NCBI GenBank assembly: GCA_032173965.1
Contig: CM063288.1
Span: 22,290,001 to 22,354,000, forward strand
DNA length: 64,000 bases
Direction: 5' to 3'
Origin: Sitta carolinensis
Lineage: Eukaryota > Chordata > Aves > Passeriformes > Sittidae
A model generated the notes under the pieces. That model was given only the letters and a program-made list of their open reading frames with translations, was not told the DNA's origin and searched no databases. The translations under genes and the position numbers were made by a program. This document shows positions 1 to 10,034 of the stretch, piece after piece (the first letter of the stretch is position 1; the number at the start of each line of letters is the position of its first letter).

Positions 1-2320
1 GTGTTGCCATTTATATTACCTGGAGAAAAGCCCCCCAGATAACCCACTCAAATCATTTGTAGAGGAGCTAATTTCTATTTCTTCTAAAGCCAATTTTAAA
101 TTTCCTCCATATGGCTGATACAAAGTATTGTGAGGCAGTTGATGAAAACGTGGCTCCAATGAAGTCAGTGAGTTTTGTGACTGACTTCAGGAGAGCCAAG
201 ATTTCATCCATTATCTCTTTCTGTAGCATAGGGTCCAGCTGTATTGCAGCTAAAAAAAAAAAAAAAAAAAAAAAAGTAAAAATAAAAATCCATCAACAAA
301 AGACTGAAGCTATTAATCAACCTAGAAAGATCTGGTTAATGCATTGCAAGTTAGGCCTCTATTGGATGGTGCGTGCCTTTAAATTCTGCAGGCATTTAAA
401 GAAACCTTGCCAGAAAAGTGCCACATGTGCAGCTCCAGTCGCGGAGCCCAGATAATGTCCATCCTGCCTATGTAGGTATCACACTCTGCTGTAACTGGGC
501 TTTCCTTCCTCACCCTCTGAGGCCCTTCTGACAGGCAGACTGCAAACTTCCCTAGGCAGAGCTCCAGTGTTTGCTTGTCACAGCTGGAGCTGCAAGGCAA
601 TGTCGGATTCTGAAAGGACCAGGGATGAAGCTGGATGTAAACAACAGGAGTTCCAGCCTTGTCTGATGCAGTGTCAGACATCTGCCCATTGAACCTTTAT
701 TATGTACATTTAAGCATAACTTACACCGCCTGGTGTATCTTTATTTTTTGGATTTTACATCACATTAAGCTGATATAAAAATTCCATTGTGGAAGTAATG
801 CTGCATACTCAAAACCACCCATCACAAATTAGAATTCTAAATTTAGGAAAAAAAGTTTCTCTTACAACTGCCACACACATAAGCATGTACCCCGATTCCT
901 GTTCATAAACCCCAGAGAACAAACGGGATTCTTCATGTCGTGATATTGTACAAGTACTTGCTCAGGCAGAGAGCAGCACAAAATAGCAAACAGCTGATCA
1001 ACCAGATGACAGAGTTATGTTTTTAAGACCATATTTAAAAATAAAAGTGGTCTGCACACCATAGCCTAAAGCCCTAAAGAGGGAATTCCCAGAAATGTTT
1101 CCAAAATCCAACAAATATTAGTTCTGATTCTGAAAAGCCTTTCAGTAAAGCAAACTAACTCCAAACCCCTTCATTTCACAGAAGAACTGTTCAAAGTTAT
1201 GCAGGCGCGCACACACCTTAGCCACATGTATGTGGAATTCTGTAGTGCTTTGCTGACTTTTTAATTCATCTAAGTTCAAAGCTTTGATCACAGTGCTGCT
1301 ACACTTTCTGCTTGCATTTTTGCAGCCCTTACATTATATTTGGTGAGAGAAGACTTAAAATTTAATTAGAGAGAAAAGAAAATCATTATTTAGCTTTCAT
1401 TGAAAACGTGTGTGTTTCCATAGATGGTGTAGAGCTCAGGTTCTTAAAAAATGCAGTAGACAACGTGATGTGGTAATTTTCTTCTGCTTAAAATGTACAA
1501 CTTTCTAGGAGCATTAGTAACCGCAGTCATAACTGTAAAATTATGGAAGATTTATATAAAAATATGAGATAGAAGAAAAGGAAGTTTTTTGCTGCTTTTC
1601 CAAATGTATTTTATTTCTTTAATTTGTCAGTAAATATATATATGAATTACCAAGTAATATCCCATTGTCTTAATCAGAGGTGATGAACATAAGGGTATAC
1701 AAAACATTTTGAGTTTTGAATCAGAGAGATAAATATACATTTTAAAGCTGTATGGTCTGCACATGCACAGATCCAATTATGTCCAAACAGAAATACCTAT
1801 TTTTAGAAACCAGCCTTAATTTAAGACAGCCCAACTAAAGCAAGCACTGCTCTATACTATACCTACAACTTTCCCGTTCATTCAGATGTCTCAAAACAAA
1901 GAACAATACTGTTTCTGTTTTTCTTTGTAACCCTGCCTTAATACACGGTGTAGAGATTCAAAGCACCTGAAATGCAGAGAGTTGTTAGAATTCCTGCTAG
2001 AACTAACTTCACGGTTATTATTTTTTCCTGTTCGTGAGAGCGAGGCTCGTTGTTCCTGCTCATATATCGTCTGTTTTTCAGCCAGCTTTCCCTCAGGGGT
2101 CCCTCACTGCCCGCTCCCTGCCGGGACGGCTCCGGCTGCACTTCAGCGGGCACCAGCTCAGGCTCACAGACAAGCCAGGCTTAAGGCAGCGAGTCACTAT
2201 TTTTCGTACAGTGGCCTTGAACATTAGCCTTGCCACATGAGAAGCAGCTATCCTCTTCACCTGAATACAGCGAAACTTAAAATATTTTCTACCCACAACT
2301 TCCTTTTTTTATTACTATTA
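1..2320. other. AT-rich non-genic stretch
   Basis: I see no gene here. Open frames are short and none resembles a known family. The interval contains a 24-A run at 252-275 and is otherwise ordinary AT-rich sequence leading up to the CpG island. It could be the flank, intron or 3' side of a transcript starting in the island, but nothing in the sequence decides this. Confidence 0.6.
252..275. repeat. Poly-A homopolymer, 24 A
   Basis: An uninterrupted run of 24 A follows the sequence gcagct. It could be the tail of an old plus-strand retro-insertion, but no recognisable element body precedes it, so it is annotated only as a homopolymer. Confidence 0.95.
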
Positions 2321-2363
2321 CTCTCCTCCCTCCCTTTCTCCCCCCTCTCTCTCTCCCCCTCCC
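2321..2363. repeat. CT-rich polypyrimidine tract at CpG island edge
   Basis: A pure C/T run of 43 bases with several CCC and CCCCC blocks (ctcctccctccc, then ctctctctccccctccc). The minus strand therefore carries at least four closely spaced G runs, fitting a G-quadruplex pattern. Such tracts are known near vertebrate promoters as sites of single-stranded or triplex structure; that it acts this way here is inference. Confidence 0.75.
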
Positions 2364-2646
2364 GCGTTAAGTTTCGGGCGGCTCTGGCAAGCGGCTCCAT
2401 GTGACGGCAGCGAGGTCGCTTCCTTCCCGGCCAGCCACAGGCAAATCCCGATGGAGCATCAAGGGACGGACATCCCGAGGGGGAAGCGATGCCCCGAGCA
2501 CCTGGCATCGCCGCCTCGCCTGCTTCCTCAATGCCCGCACCCCAGCAACCGGGCGCTGCCGGCGCCCGAAGCAGCCGGCACACGAACGTAGGCCTTTCCC
2601 ACGGGCAAGGAGGGCCGGCACGGCACGGGGGGAGCGGCGGCAGCCT

Positions 2647-2701
2647 GTCCCGTCCCGTCCCGTCCCGTCCCGTCCCGTCCCGTCCCGTCCCGTCCCGTCC
2701 C
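2647..2701. repeat. (GTCCC)11 pentanucleotide array
   Basis: Eleven perfect tandem GTCCC units inside the CpG island, flanked by cagcct and gcccc-rich sequence. Each unit adds a CpG across its junction. The minus strand reads (GGGAC)n, that is G3 runs separated by two bases, a textbook G-quadruplex pattern. In one frame it reads as a Pro-Ser-Arg-Pro-Val repeat, which I take to be meaningless. Perfect units imply recent expansion and probable length polymorphism. Confidence 0.97.
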
Positions 2702-3000
2702 CCGCCCCGCTGCGGCCGTGTGCGGCGGTGCCCGCCCGGTCCCCGTCCCGACCGTGCCTTTCCCGTGAGCGACACCGAGGGCGAAGAGAAGGCAGAACGT
2801 ACCTGGCTCCTGCGGCGGCCCGGAGGCGCAGAGGGCGAGCTCTCTCTGCCGCCTCGCCGCCCCCGGCACGGGGCGCCCTGCCCGGCCGCGGGGGAGCCGG
2901 GGCGGCGGCGCGGCCGAAGCCGTCGGAAGCCCGCTCTGCGCTGCCTGCCCCGCCAGGAGCCTTCCAGCCCAGATATACCCGTATTGTTTTCCTCGCACCA

Positions 3001-3019
3001 TTTTTTTTTTTTTTTTTTT
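3001..3019. repeat. Poly-T, 19 T, inside CpG island
   Basis: An uninterrupted 19-T run in otherwise GC-rich DNA. Rigid poly(dA:dT) tracts are known to disfavour nucleosomes; at this place it could help keep a promoter open. It may instead be a simple slippage product. Confidence 0.95.
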
Positions 3020-3129
3020 ATTTGCAAGAAGACGCCAAAATCCCCGTAAATGGCTCATTTCTGGGGCGGGGGCGCTCCCGGCGGCCCGCGGGGGTCGCGG
3101 CGCGGCGCCCGCCACATTCCCGCTCCCAC

Positions 3130-3146
3130 AGCGCCGCCTGGCGGTG
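3130..3146 (-). promoter_or_regulatory. CTCF-like site
   Basis: The plus strand reads AGCGCCGCCTGGCGGTG. On the minus strand this matches the CTCF core consensus CCASYAGRKGGCRS at about 12 of 14 positions. CTCF is a zinc-finger architectural protein whose oriented sites anchor chromatin loops and often lie at promoters. This is a match judged by eye in GC-rich DNA, where chance matches are more likely, so occupancy is uncertain. Confidence 0.4.
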
Positions 3147-3271
3147 CGCCCGCGCCCCGCGCCGCCGAACCCGCGGCGCGCCGGGAACACGCGGGGATCG
3201 CCGTAAACGAACCCCCCGTGACCCATATTCGGCTCAAGTGCAATCTTTCTTTTTTTTCCCCTTTCCGTACT

Positions 3272-3283
3272 CCCCCCCCCCCC
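3272..3283. repeat. Poly-C, 12 C
   Basis: An uninterrupted 12-C run within a pyrimidine-rich stretch at the downstream edge of the CpG island. A simple homopolymer with no evident feature attached. Confidence 0.9.
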
Positions 3284-3708
3284 TTCTTTTTCTTTTCCTC
3301 CCGGATCCTCTTTCAAGCCCACTCCACGCTGCTGCGCTATTACATGCTAATTTAATTTTACTATGGACGATATTTTCAGCATTTGCTGAGGACAGTAAAT
3401 TTTGTAGTTTATGTTATTTCACTTTTTATGACTTTTTAACACTTAATAAAATTTTATTAGAGCACTTTTGTGTTTACAAGGCCACAAAACTCTTGGCAGG
3501 TTGTCAGAAGTCCTTTTTATTATGATCCTACTGATATACTGCGAGTAATGAAATAATCATGTCCAGAAATGTATCAAAGGCCAGAGGGATTATCCAATTT
3601 AATGGCTCTACAGATGCGCTGTGAGGGATACGGACAGGCAACGCGTCGACAGGCTAAAAGGCGTGTGCGAGGCGGAGGCAGCCCTGCTTAATTTCTTTCC
3701 CATTGCAG

Positions 3709-3748
3709 GCTGGTGCTGTGTTATCCTGGAGGCTCCGGGCTCGGTCAG
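3709..3748 (+). other. Candidate 40-bp noncoding or UTR exon
   Basis: A strong-looking acceptor (a pyrimidine-rich stretch ending in cccattgcag, with ttaat as a possible branch point) ends at 3708, and a plausible donor, GGTCAG|GTGACT, follows at 3748/3749. They bracket 40 bp that are more GC-rich than the DNA around. A second acceptor-like site, a T-rich tract ending ttcttcttag, lies at 3821. Together they suggest an exon of a transcript beginning in the CpG island upstream. No coding frame is recognisable, so a 5' UTR exon or a long noncoding RNA is more likely than protein. Splice-like pairs also occur by chance. Confidence 0.3.
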
Positions 3749-3829
3749 GTGACTCCCGGTGCTTTCAAGAAATGTGGATTTATTCTGGTGCAAAAAGCTC
3801 TTTTCTTTTTATTCTTCTTAGGTGTGCAT

Positions 3830-6800
3830 CTAACGCTACGCGCTTGCTCTCGTGTCTCCATTGTTTGCGACAGTCAGTGAAACAATTTACTGGAAAACAC
3901 CCAATGTCATCGTGCTATTGTGCAGCAAACAGTGGTTTTGGGTGTTAGGATTTAATCGTGCAGCCAACAAGTAAATACACTGAAAAAAGAAAGACCAAAA
4001 TAAACAAACACAAAAAAAAAAAAATCAAAAGAAGAACAAGCTGGTGAGATCAAATACAAGTGAGATATTTAAGAGCATTCTGCGAAATTATTGTTTTTTG
4101 CTTTTGTCTTAGCCAGCACAGGGTTGTGGGAGTGATCTCATTTGTGCATGTGCCTTCCTTCCACAACAGTCTGTTTTTCTGCACTGCTGCAGTGCTACAG
4201 TCTGAGATACTGCAGCTGTTTTTAAGGCAATTTCCTTTTATTTTAAATAATTGTTCATTTAACATATGTTGTTAAACTCATTCTTGCGTCAAAAGGAGGC
4301 GATTATACTTCCTGACCCTGACAGCAAGGTGGGTGGCTTTGCTTTATAATTAAATTTGCTGTGTTCAATTTCATATTTTTCTTTTTCTGCTGTTTCCTAA
4401 AGACATGCCAAAAAAGATAAAAGGTAGCAATAGTACCAGGAATACTTCAATGCTAGTTTTGTCTCTTTAACACACATTGTTTCAAACTTTCAAGCTTCAC
4501 AGAGACACTAGAAGGATATTCTTTCTCAGTTTTAAAATTACTTGTGTAATTGCCTGTGATTTTAACCTTGTCTCATTAAAGTCTCCATCAAGAATATATT
4601 TCATAATTTCCAAAGCAGAAAGAGGACTTTCTTCTTCCAGCACAAACATATATATTCCAAGGTATCTCATGATACTGCCAATAGGGATTTCTTTTTAAGA
4701 AGACAGGCAATATCTGTGTACTTTTAAAATATGCTTGAATAATTTGCAAGGACTTTACAAACAGATCTGAAGACATGGTTAGAAGTGATCAAAGAATTTA
4801 TCTTCAAAATTATGACAGCATATTAGAGGACCACATGTTTGTATATTTATTCATATTGTGAATCTGCCTCACTTTGGAAGAGTGCCTTCAAAATCAATGG
4901 AGATTCAGGAGGAGTGAAAATAATGTACAGTGTTAGTAAATACGCCAGAACTTGGCCCAGAAGTAATATAAATCATTAAATGCAGTTTAGCTTCAGGACA
5001 GAAGTTGTTTTTTTTTTTTTTTTTTTCCAGAACAATATCATCTACTGTAAATCACATGTTTGCAGGTCAAGGTCAATTTAAACTTCTTAAATCTTTAACA
5101 GCAATCAAACTGGAAACCTGCAGGATGAAATGATATTGTAAAAGAAGTGAGGGACTGGAAACTGTTAAATTTGGAAGAGGAGTGGTTGCTATTGTTCTTC
5201 TGAGAGAAAGAGCAAACTTTGAAATGCTTTGACTATAAATATGTAAACATGCCACACATTAGTTAATCAATAAAGCATCTAACTAATTTAACCCTTTCCT
5301 GGAGGCTTCAGTTTTTTTTCTGTAATATCAGAAAAGGCCTGAGGAAGCAATTCCCGCCATCATGGAAACAGAAACAGAGAGGCAGGATTCAGTGACTGGA
5401 CCTGGACTGATGCCTACAGGAGGTGTGCAAGGCTGTGGCAAGAGAGTCCTGGCTGAAAGAGAACAACCTTCATGGAATAATTTAAGGAAGCAGCATGACT
5501 AAGGATGGCCTTGTCCCCAGGCTGCACCAATGCCACTCTGTGGAGAGGTCCCTCAGCCCCCCATGGGCACTGTCAGGACAGTGGTGGGCTGAGACATCCC
5601 CCTCCACTGAGGATGGCCAGAAGATGGTCCATGGGGAACGGTGGTCCAGGGAGAAGTCTGTGGATACTGTTTCTGACTCAGTCATTCTCTACCAGCCCAT
5701 CAAGCAGGTGCACCAGTGAAATGCAGCACACTCGGTACACGGGGAGTTGCCAAATCTACTGATGCCCTGGTGAACGTGAGAAGATACAAATTAATCATTC
5801 TAACGGGCCAAACCCTATCCCTGTTCAAGCCAGTGGAACTTGTGCCATTGTTCACAAAGAGACTAAAAGTGCATTCATGATTAATTAGTTATTAATAGGC
5901 AGTTACCTGTGAGCTTTGAAATGACTTTGTACTAAGCACAAAGCTGGAATACAGTGTCCTACAGACTGATGGACGAGCAACAGTAGATTAACAATTTATT
6001 TACACACCACATGCCAACAGCATGAAACTCAATCCAGAAGTCTTTAACTAAAGAAGAGAAGGTGTTCTGTAAAAGCCATTTTTGATTTAGAACTAATATG
6101 CATAAGAGTGGGATTTGTGCAGCTGCTAAAGTCCATTTAATTTTCTGAAAATAAATTTTAGGTTGATGATGAAGCCAAAAAGTCAAGTACACTCCCTTCT
6201 GAAATCTAATAAGGGTCTTTAATCAGGTCTTTAATTTTCCTTTTGCAAACCAAGCAATAGGTACTTTTTCAGGGCTGTTTGTTATTTTTATTTTTTGGTT
6301 GGCAAATAATTTTCTTGTTGAAAACTGCCATTTCCCAAATCAGGAGAAAATGTAACGAAAGTTATGGGTCCCTCAAAGTGATGAAAACATTCCGTGTGCC
6401 TTGGTTATTATTACTTGAGAAGGAAGATTATAGATTAGATATTAACATAGTCCCCTGGTATTCAGGAGACTGTAAGACAATCCCTTCTCTGTAAATTAGA
6501 GCACAGACTGGAGTCCACATCTGCCATGTCCCAAATGAGTGCCTAATGCCTAAGTGATGGGATCTTTCCAGTGAGGCCACTCCAGGGAGCTCAAGGGAAG
6601 AGAGAAAATAACAGCATAGTTTAATTAACCTGTCTTATGAATTTTTAATAAAATTTCTAAAGTTCATGGCTTGCGACTGAGGCTGGAACTCCAGCCTAGG
6701 TCACCAATTGAGAAAAACACATTCCTTTCAAAATTCTACCCTTTTTTTTTTTATGTAGTTACCTGCTACAAACTTAAGTATGCTGCAGATGTATTAAAGA

Positions 6801-7400
6801 TGAAAGTATATGAAGATAATTATATAAACTTAAAGTATATAAAAATAAGACAGTTGAAGTGCTACTACATTGTAGTTCTATTATAGTTTAATGGACATAT
6901 GCCGATGAGCATTGTGCCTCTGTGTCCAGTCTGATAGATGTACCCCATAAAATCTTTCCTCAGAAGAAAGTCAGATAAGTGAAACTCAGTAGAAAAATAG
7001 CTGTACTTTCTGCAGCTATAGATTATTCAATCAATGAAACTTCTATCTAACTCAATACTACCCACATCCTTGGATTTACTTTCTGAACTCTCATCTGAAG
7101 TACAAACTGGCTCCCTCAGTTTCCTCTTACGAGTGCAACAAATTTGAAAGCCAAGAAACCCTTCCTGAGGAGCAAAAAGTAGCTCCAGACTATGGTTTTT
7201 GTGGCTGAGACCAGATAAAGAATAGCAGCTACAGTTCTCAAAACAGAGCTTTGGATTCGCTTGAACTTAGTTATTATTTACAATGCAATGTCATTGAAGT
7301 TCTTAAGCTGAGTTGTAGTTACACAATCATTTAATGCTTTCTATTATTTTGGCTTAGTCCCATTTTTCTTCTTTATTTTCACTCCATGTAACTATATATC
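3830..7400. other. Non-genic stretch
   Basis: No gene is recognisable. The first 130 bp remain moderately CpG-containing and may belong to the island-associated transcript. A 19-T run lies at 5008-5026. The sequence at 5340-5740 is more GC-rich and has short overlapping frames on both strands, but none shows a familiar motif. A short phrase at 4890-4909 recalls an old amniote repeat motif. Confidence 0.55.
5008..5026. repeat. Poly-T, 19 T
   Basis: A 19-T run followed directly by ccag. This mimics a polypyrimidine tract plus splice acceptor, but no exon-like sequence follows. It may equally be the reverse-strand poly-A tail of a decayed retro-element; no body is recognisable. Confidence 0.9.
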
Positions 7401-7412
7401 TCTCTCTCTCTG

Positions 7413-7428
7413 TCTATCTATCTATCTA

Positions 7429-7477
<49 letters not shown>
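7413..7477. repeat. (TCTA)n microsatellite
   Basis: A TCTA/GATA tetranucleotide array of about 16 units with one interruption (ctact) near the start, preceded by a short CT run. It is a typical polymorphic vertebrate short tandem repeat. Confidence 0.97.
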
Positions 7478-7479
7478 AT

Positions 7480-9980
7480 CTCATTACTAGTTCTCAAGAA
7501 ATTGTTATCATTTCTTTTGCTGTCTCTTTCCTGGTAACTTATGGAGACTACTTACGGTAATCATAGCAATAGAGAAATGGAGTCTAGGTCTAAGGTGTGC
7601 TAACCTTAAAGCCACAACTCAGAATAACTACAAGGAATCCGAGATGCAGTTCTGAGCTGGAGGAGTTATAAACAGCAAACCCAGCTGGAGAACTTTCTAC
7701 CTTATACTGGAAAGTCCTACCAAACTTCTATAGTCATCCTGCTGACCTGTTAGGGATTAGGGACTCTTATGTTATTTAACACCCTTGTACCTATCCTGTC
7801 CCTCTGCATGTGAAGCATTGGCACAACAAACACAGCAAGGGTGTCCCAGAGCCACTGGGAAGCGTCTGGCTGCCCAAGCACTGCTCTACTTACTCTCAGA
7901 GGACAACACCCTACACCCTACTCAGCTGAGTACATGAGTACCATTTTCCAGAGGGGAAACTGAGGCACTTGGCTTAGGTCCCTAGGGAAGTCCCTCTAGC
8001 TGCTCTGTTCTCACAGAAACTGCCTGACTTCTGTTTTCCATCTTTACCTGCCTAAAATATCCTGGTGCATTTAAATAATATTTTCGAGGTTTTACAGATC
8101 TGAGAGGCAAATGAAGAAGATAAATTCGTGCCCCTCAGGTTACCAGATTAGCCCTTAAGCACAGCAGGTAAGGCAGCATGAAATCTCCAACAGCAATCTG
8201 CCCTCACCTTCCTGAGTAAAATGTGGTGTGGTAGAGAAGGATCCACAGGGATCTCACGGGCAAGTGCATGCCAGGGGCAGACATGGCAGAGGGATTAATC
8301 TGAGGTGCCACATGCGGTCCAGTATGTGCAGGTGCCAGGGATTTAGGGTGTTCAGGAGCAGTGCCTGCACAGCAGCCAGTGCACGGGGAAGCCTGGTCCA
8401 ATGGCTTTCCTCTCCCTTTTACTCTGGGATGGAAGGAAGGAAGGCCTGTTTTCCCCTGGCGGCTGGGGCCAGGGGCTATTTCGAGCATCATCCTTTTGAC
8501 CCAAATTCTGCCTTTAAGAGAGTATTATGGAGATTGCAGCCCACCCTGGTCTCTCAGACCATGTTGTTTCTCTCTTTCTTCTCGTATAGTCCCAGCCATA
8601 CTGCTGGGAAGTTTGCCAGGGAGAGGGAGGGCTGCAGACATTTTTTCCCATCTTGATCTGTGTGCATTTCTTTCCCGATGCACTCTGAGGCAAAGGTGAG
8701 GAGATATAAATATCTCTCTTATCAACGAGAATTACCAGGATCTTAAAATGCCATTTAGAAGCGCTGTAACAATGAACATTACACTGACAGTAGCTCTTTA
8801 AAGGTTTCTCATGTAAATAAAGACTGTCTCCAAGAAGAGTCCCATACATAATATTACACAGTAATCATTAGTTTTAAAAATTATTACAAACAAAATAATA
8901 TTCAACATGTCAAAATGGACTTGGATTATGTGAGCATTCAAAGCTTATTAAAATGACAAACTTGAAAAAGCTGAAATGCTTAAAAGTCAGAACTTGTTCA
9001 TGTGCTAGTTTGATTTAAAGAAGACTCCAGAGGCTTTATTGAATGATATATTATTATATATTACATTCTCATTAATTATTCCCCAGACTGCAATGCTGGC
9101 CAAGACAGGACCACCACTAGACCCCAGATCCCTCCCTCTGTGTGAGCTGGCTTTTCACAGAAGATTCAAACCTGACAGTCCTTCCCCTCACACCCATACT
9201 CTTGACAACTCTTTATTTTCCATGGGGAATTCTAGGACTCTTATCTTCGCTCACAATTAAAAAAAGATGTGGTTCAAAACGCTTTAGCACTTGTACTAAC
9301 ACAGCAGTTTGCTGGTACGTAGAACAAGCCCGGGCTCTTTTCTCTTGGCTGGCAGGTGAGCTGGAGCCCGTCCGTGCAGTGCAGCAGTGCCAGGGCTGTG
9401 CCCGCTGCCCAGCCCGGCACAGCACCAGCCCTGCGGGGCCAGCCGGGCACGGCCAAACCGGCAGCGCCCCTCGGGAACCCCAGACACACGGGAGGGAGGG
9501 CAGGCAGACAGGGCAAGGAATAATGGGAGCTGCAAAGATGGGTTTTGGTCATCCTTCACCATAAAGACCATGAAGGCAGTCTGGATCAAGGAATGTGCAG
9601 GGGTCTGGTCAGTTTTTTGGCTAGCTGAAATGAGTCTTCTGTGAGCAAAAGTTTGAGCAGTTCATCCAGCAGGACAACTTTGCACATCAGGTTGCTGTGA
9701 TTTAAGTGACATCCTTTTTATCACAATGACATTGAACCAACCTGAAAAATGTTTCAAGATACTAAATCCTTCAAGCTTGATATTTGGAATGGTGTCCTCT
9801 TTCAAAATTGGAATTTTCCCATCACTGATGACATCTTTGTATTATGGAGTCCCTTATCTTTCATTCTAATAATATTGCACAGACCTGTCTTTGTGACACA
9901 CTGAAGACCTGTGATAAAGTGATGCAGTGAATTTTCTCCCTGGGATATAAGAAAGAGATGTCTCCTGGAAAAGCTTCTGG
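7480..9980. other. Non-genic stretch with GC-rich patches
   Basis: No gene is recognisable. Sub-regions at about 8230-8700 and 9355-9510 are more GC-rich and give overlapping frames on both strands, which are typical shadows of composition. The patch at 9355-9510 contains several CpG but is too short and weak to call a CpG island. A MIR-like relic sits at 7936-7990. Confidence 0.5.
7936..7990 (+). mobile_element. MIR/CORE-SINE-like relic
   Basis: The phrase ccattttccagaggggaaac, followed by tgaggcac, closely resembles the MIR central segment, recalled as a C-rich start, ATTTTACAGATGAGGAAAC and then TGAGGCAC. MIRs are tRNA-derived SINEs that ceased moving long ago and persist as degraded relics in amniotes. 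Only the central part is recognisable; no tRNA-like head is visible. The call rests on this single conserved phrase. Confidence 0.5.
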
Positions 9981-9993
9981 TCTTTATTGTTTT

Positions 9994-10008
<15 letters not shown>

Positions 10009-10025
<17 letters not shown>

Positions 10026-10034
10026 TTTTTTTTT
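10009..10034. repeat. Poly-T, 26 T
   Basis: An uninterrupted 26-T run, preceded by a T-rich tract with occasional C from 9990. It may be the poly-A tail of a minus-strand retro-insertion. No recognisable element body lies on its right side, so it is annotated as low-complexity DNA. Confidence 0.95.

Larger units (their letters stand above)
2360..3240. promoter_or_regulatory. Strong CpG island, probable promoter
   Basis: About 880 bp of very GC-rich sequence with dense, undepleted CpG, standing out sharply from AT-rich flanks. In vertebrate genomes such islands usually mark promoters of housekeeping or developmental genes, often bidirectional. Inside are a GTCCC pentanucleotide array, a long poly-T run and a CTCF-like site. 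No TATA box decides the direction. Several overlapping long frames cross the island on both strands (a 374-codon plus-strand frame among them), but their Pro/Arg/Ala-rich products that run into poly-Phe through the poly-T look like artefacts of high GC. The associated gene could not be identified; splice-like signals at 3.7-3.8 kb favour a plus-strand transcript, weakly. Confidence 0.85.

Noticed and set aside
3223..3232. CCATATTCGG as a serum-response (CArG) element
   Set aside because: The central six bases must all be A or T for a consensus CArG box; here the last is C, so the match is imperfect and unsupported by neighbours.
2257..3322. 256- and 264-codon minus-strand frames across the same island
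   Set aside because: Both have low-complexity Gly/Arg/Ala-rich composition and poly-Lys from the poly-T, with no recognisable domain.
2401..3525. 374-codon plus-strand open frame through the CpG island
   Set aside because: It begins at GTG, is dominated by Pro/Arg/Ala/Ser, includes the GTCCC repeat and a poly-Phe run from poly-T, and overlaps equally long frames on the other strand. High GC explains the lack of stops.
5008..5026. Poly-T plus ccag as a splice acceptor
   Set aside because: The tract is an extreme homopolymer, and no exon-like sequence or donor follows.
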